Shown here: positions 42,405-45,551 of the stretch, piece after piece | Layout: the number at the start of each line of letters is the position of its first letter | How positions within the stretch are numbered: the first letter of the stretch is position 1 | NCBI RefSeq assembly: GCF_001400735.1 | Contig: NZ_LJPW01000083.1 | Coordinates: 1 to 45,551 of the forward strand | Length of the DNA stretch: 45,551 nt | Source: Pseudomonas caricapapayae | GTDB taxonomy: Bacteria; Pseudomonadota; Gammaproteobacteria; Pseudomonadales; Pseudomonadaceae | Direction of reading: 5' to 3' | Made by a program: the position numbers and the translations under genes | Notes under the pieces: generated by a model | Told to the model about the DNA's origin: nothing | Databases searched by the model: none | The model's input: only the letters and a program-made list of their open reading frames with translations

Positions 42405-43151
42405 CTAGTTTCCGGCAGTGAAAAAGCTTTCCATGTCAGGAACGTAGGCGCACGCTTTGAGCCCATGTTCTGGGCATCTCACCGGTTTAAGAGGAGTAAA
42501 CTGATTCAAATCGATTTTGCCAATCGGCTTTCCGCCTACAAATATCTCGTCTTCACTTTTTGAAAATTCATACTTGCGCCAGTTATCATCGGTGCCGAAT
42601 GAGAAAAAAACTGCAAATAGTTCGGGTTTTGCACCTTCTATTTTGGCATGTTTGTAATAAACATGGTTTGCATCTTTTGCATAGTGTGAATACTGATCTT
42701 TTTTCCAATAAGTTAAGGGCTCGCTGGTATCCTCCAAAGACTGAAAGGCGGTTGAGTCCTGAGTAACTAATTTAAGCCATCTATCTTCTATCGCATCGTA
42801 CTGCCCTGGTCTTGAAAATAGACAGGCAGGTGATAGATTATATATTAATGCCGATGCATCTCCAGTTCCTGAGATACAGTGTGTATTTCTGGAGTGTTCT
42901 TGCCTCATCCAATAAATTTTTCCATCCTTCGCCACGTAATGGGTAGAAATTTTGCGCAGATTCGTTGAGCAGCGTCCAACCGGTCCGGGCGTTTCCTCTA
43001 CATCACCTTGCTTATTGAAATGACCTTCAATCCTCTCTTTGCAAATCACAAAAGGTTTGATTTCCTCGGTGGATCGCTGTCCGGAACAACTCGTCAGCAT
43101 AAACGCTATTGCACTCCCGGTTACGAACTTCGATATATTCATTGGTTTCAT
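42405..43151 (-). CDS. DKNYY-like lipoprotein, probably truncated
   Basis: A 248-residue protein with a lipoprotein-type signal (KFVTGSAIAFMLTSC, lipobox ending in Cys near residue 22). Tandem Y-rich segments (STHYVAKDGKIYWMRQ; YSHYAKDANHVYYKHAKIEGAKPELFAVF) have the style of the DKNYY family, a group of extracellular or periplasmic proteins of unknown function. AAAGGAAG precedes the ATG. The stop at 42405-42407 is an amber codon, after which the same frame stays open for 74 codons with matching style. A/T content is visibly higher than in the lipid cluster, suggesting acquired DNA. Confidence 0.68.
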   Translation of the reverse strand: MKPMNISKFVTGSAIAFMLTSCSGQRSTEEIKPFVICKERIEGHFNKQGDVEETPGPVGRCSTNLRKISTHYVAKDGKIYWMRQEHSRNTHCISGTGDASALIYNLSPACLFSRPGQYDAIEDRWLKLVTQDSTAFQSLEDTSEPLTYWKKDQYSHYAKDANHVYYKHAKIEGAKPELFAVFFSFGTDDNWRKYEFSKSEDEIFVGGKPIGKIDLNQFTPLKPVRCPEHGLKACAYVPDMESFFTAGN

Positions 43152-43406
43152 TTTAGCTTCCTTTCATTGAATGCAAAATTGTTAGCCCCGGATCGGCCTT
43201 CAAAAGATTTTTTGATGCACTCTGTGATTTAAATGTGTTGTGACGGATTAGCCTTGACTGTCTGTGTTGGAAAAAGGTGATGGGGCGCAGGGTGTTTCAG
43301 GGTTTTAGAATGCATCGATTAGCGTCCGGACAAAGGGAGGAAATACAGGTTTGCATACACAGGTCAATATCGGCACATGCAAAGTTCTGCTCGGAACTGG
43401 ACACTG

Positions 43407-44465
43407 TTATTGGTTTTTCTTGCGGTAAACGGGCGATCCCGGCAGCGGCTTACCTGTTTTAGGATCAAGAACCATGGCCTTAGCCAGTAGCTCAATCAGT
43501 GCTTCGGAAGGTTTGGGCGGCGGGATATTGGCTTGACGCTCTTCAACCCATTTCAGCTTGCCATCCCAGGCAGGAAGCTTGGCGGGTGGCAGGGGAACGA
43601 TTTCGTTGATTTCTGGGACCTTCGGATTGGCGTAGGACAATCTATTCAATATCTTGCTAATCTGCTTATAGCGCTCCGCACGCTCAAGGTCTTCTTTTTG
43701 GCCTAAGTAATATAAGCGATCATCCGGTTTTGGGCCGCGGAAACCGCTATCCAAAAAAGATGCGGCGGTCTCATTACCTGCTGCAGCTCCAAGTTGGAAA
43801 GCTTCAAGAGCTGCTTGATACTGTTTTGCAGTTGATAGATTAACTCCTAACGCCAAGGCTGCATCACCATTGCCTTGCGAGGCCGCACAGCTGCGCATCT
43901 GACGTGCTACGTCCGGTGCAATATCAATGGGCGCGAGCTTTTCGGCAACATAGGCTTGCGCTTGCGCGCTTCCTTCATCTGCTGCCTTACGGAAGTAGCG
44001 CAGTGACATATTTTCATCTTGTTGCAGCCCAGCCGCACCCTTCTGAAGGTAGATGGCGACCATGTAGTATCCCGAAGCCACATGTGCATCTATTAACTGC
44101 TGGCTAAGGCGCAGTCTTTCCGCTCCCGCGAGTTTGAACTGGCCGCGCATGGCACCGTTCTGCAGGTTGACGTTGGCCTTGTAGTGATTGTTTTCTGCGG
44201 CTATGCGATACAGTCTGCCAATTTCGACGTCGACCGCTTCGTCCTGCGGGATCTGATTGTTTTTCTGCAACCAGCGGGCGTAGTTGAACAGCACATCCGT
44301 TTCTGCCGAAGAGGCCGGGATTTTCTCGTGTATGCAGGTAAATGCCAGCTTGGCGTTGATTTCGTTTAGCTGACTCAGGGGCGCGTCCTTCGTCCGTGAG
44401 GTAAGGGCATTGCCGGAGCTGCAGGCGGCCAACAGCAGGCTGGAAAGCAACAAAGTCAAGCGCAT
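43407..44465 (-). CDS. Sel1-repeat lipoprotein, intact copy
   Basis: A 352-residue lipoprotein with signal/lipobox MRLTLLLSSLLLAACSSG (Cys15). TPR/Sel1-type helical repeats fill the middle, for example YYMVAIYLQKGAAGLQQDENMSLRYFRKAADEGSAQAQAYVAEKL and CAASQGNGDAALALGVNLSTAKQYQAALEAFQLGAAAGNETAASFL. A conserved C-terminal domain (residues about 260-350, YKQISKILNRLSYANPKVPEINEIVPLPPAKLP) follows, of the type labelled DUF6396. It is adjacent to a second, very similar gene upstream on the same strand. In P. aeruginosa the immunity proteins of the type VI phospholipase PldB are tandem Sel1-repeat lipoproteins, which this resembles. No effector or VgrG gene is in the window, so this is an inference. 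Confidence 0.8.
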   Translation of the reverse strand: MRLTLLLSSLLLAACSSGNALTSRTKDAPLSQLNEINAKLAFTCIHEKIPASSAETDVLFNYARWLQKNNQIPQDEAVDVEIGRLYRIAAENNHYKANVNLQNGAMRGQFKLAGAERLRLSQQLIDAHVASGYYMVAIYLQKGAAGLQQDENMSLRYFRKAADEGSAQAQAYVAEKLAPIDIAPDVARQMRSCAASQGNGDAALALGVNLSTAKQYQAALEAFQLGAAAGNETAASFLDSGFRGPKPDDRLYYLGQKEDLERAERYKQISKILNRLSYANPKVPEINEIVPLPPAKLPAWDGKLKWVEERQANIPPPKPSEALIELLAKAMVLDPKTGKPLPGSPVYRKKNQ

Positions 44466-44601
44466 CAGTTATGGTCCGTCATATTAGAGTCGTGATAATA
44501 AGGTTCAACGAGCGCGCGTCGGGTTTGAGTTTGGGAAGAGATTTGCATGTGCCGATCACTGTCGACACATATAAATTTCTGCTTGGCACATGGATCTGTG
44601 A

Positions 44602-45551
44602 TCAGTCTTCCTTACTGTATACCGGAGAGCCTGGCAACGGCTTGCCTGTTTTGGGGTCAAGGACCATGGCCTTGGCCAGTTGCTCGATCAGTGCTTCAGA
44701 AGGCTTGGGCGGAGGTACGTTGGCTTCACGCTCTTCAACCCATTTCAGCTTGCCATCCCATGCGGGGAGTTTGGCTGGGGGCAGGGGGACGATTTCGTTG
44801 ATTTCTGGGACGCTTGGGTTGGCGTAGGATAATCTATTCAATATTTTGCTGATTTGCTTATAGCGCTCAGCGCGTTGAAGGTCTTCTTTTTGATCCATAT
44901 AGTACATACGATCATCGGGCTTAGGATTACGAAATATTTTACCTAAAAAAGAAGCTGCAGTTTCACTACCTGATGCAACACCGCGCTGGAATGCCTCAAG
45001 TGCTTCTTGATATTTTTTATCCGTCTTTAGGTCAAAACCCAAGGCAACTGCCGCATCGCTGTTGCCCTGCTCAGCCGCGCACCGTCTCATTTGCCTTGCG
45101 ATATCTGGAGCAATTCCAAATGGTGCAAGCTTGTCGGCTATATAGGTTTGGGCTTGTGCGTTTCCTTCATCTGCTGCCTTACGGAAGTAGCGCAGTGACA
45201 TATTTTCATCTTGTTGCAGCCCTGCCGCACCCTTCTGAAGGTAGATGGCGACCATTTAGTATCCCGAAGCCACATGTGCATCTATCAACTGTTGGCTAAG
45301 ACGCAATCTCTCCCCCCCAGTGAGCTTGAACTGGCCGCGCATTGCGCCGTTTTGCAGGTTTACGTTGGCCTTGTAGTGGTTGTTTTCTGCCGCGATGCGG
45401 TACAGTCTTCCGATCTCGATATCGACCGTTTCATCCTGCTGAATCTGATTGTTTTTCTGCAACCAGCGTGCGTACTGAAACAGCACGTCCGTCTCTGCCG
45501 AAGGGGCCAGGATTTTCTCGTGTACGCAGGTAAATGCCAGCTTGGCGTTGA
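44602..45551 (-). pseudogene. Sel1-repeat lipoprotein, second copy, nonsense-interrupted and cut by the window
   Basis: This is a close tandem duplicate of the gene at 43407-44465, covering the same repeats and the same C terminus (LAKAMVLDPKTGKPLPGSPV). The frame is broken by TAA at 45256-45258: the intact copy has GGATACTACATG (GYYM) where this reads GGATACTAAATG (GY-stop-M). An ATG directly follows the stop, so internal restart is conceivable but has no Shine-Dalgarno. The N terminus (signal and lipobox) lies beyond the right edge. Nucleotide identity to copy 1 is very high around 45170-45255 and lower elsewhere, consistent with duplication plus partial conversion. Confidence 0.8.

Overview
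The window reads as chromosomal DNA of a plant-associated Pseudomonas of the P. syringae complex. The main reasons are a complete IaaL-type indoleacetate-lysine ligase (395 codons) preceded by a MATE transporter gene and a HrpL-type promoter, a hutU/betT neighbourhood, a glnA...ntrBC block, DUF2790 and DUF4124 proteins, an OprD-type porin and P. syringae-style intergenic repeats. This identification rests on recognition of gene families, not on a search.

Layout, left to right. (1) 13-4544, minus strand: histidine-utilisation genes, urocanate hydratase followed by a three-gene betaine/histidine-type ABC importer. A sigma-54 promoter, a HutC-type operator and a possible CbrB upstream site precede them. 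(2) 5155-7149: betT (BCCT choline/betaine carrier), behind a 30-bp near-palindrome resembling a BetI operator and a possible 18-codon leader ORF. (3) 7327-14519: a LacI-family regulator divergent from a TonB-dependent receptor, a class C flavin monooxygenase, an SsuA-like binding protein and an aldo/keto reductase, which looks like an incomplete organosulfur-scavenging set. (4) 14656-21369, minus strand: nitrogen control (glnA, ntrB, ntrC) with small exported proteins between, including a periplasmic chorismate mutase. Both glnA and ntrB carry visible sigma-54 promoters and NtrC sites. (5) 21706-25124: thiI and typA. (6) 25203-29486: a reduced polyol locus (DeoR regulator, sorbitol-dehydrogenase-like SDR, sugar-alcohol binding protein, divergent AraC/MtlR-like activator) with no permease or ATPase genes. 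(7) 29487-33444: an NhaP-type antiporter, two small exported proteins and an OprD porin gene broken by a one-base frameshift. (8) 33642-36287: matE-iaaL with a candidate hrp box. (9) 36440-42018, minus strand: a compact six-gene cluster (GT2 glycosyltransferase, exported protein, ferritin-like di-iron protein, GT-B glycosyltransferase, PAP2/IPC-synthase-like enzyme, membrane desaturase) that looks like an uncharacterised lipid or glycolipid pathway. (10) 42180-45551, minus strand: an A/T-richer accessory tail with a DKNYY-like lipoprotein gene cut by an amber codon and two tandem Sel1-repeat lipoprotein genes, the second interrupted by an ochre codon and running off the window.

The most unusual material is the six-gene lipid/glycan cluster, the frameshift at a slippery A-run in the porin gene, the HrpL-controlled matE-iaaL pair, and the decaying tandem Sel1 lipoproteins, which resemble the tandem immunity genes of type VI phospholipase effectors. 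No rRNA, tRNA, CRISPR array, phage or transposase gene was seen.
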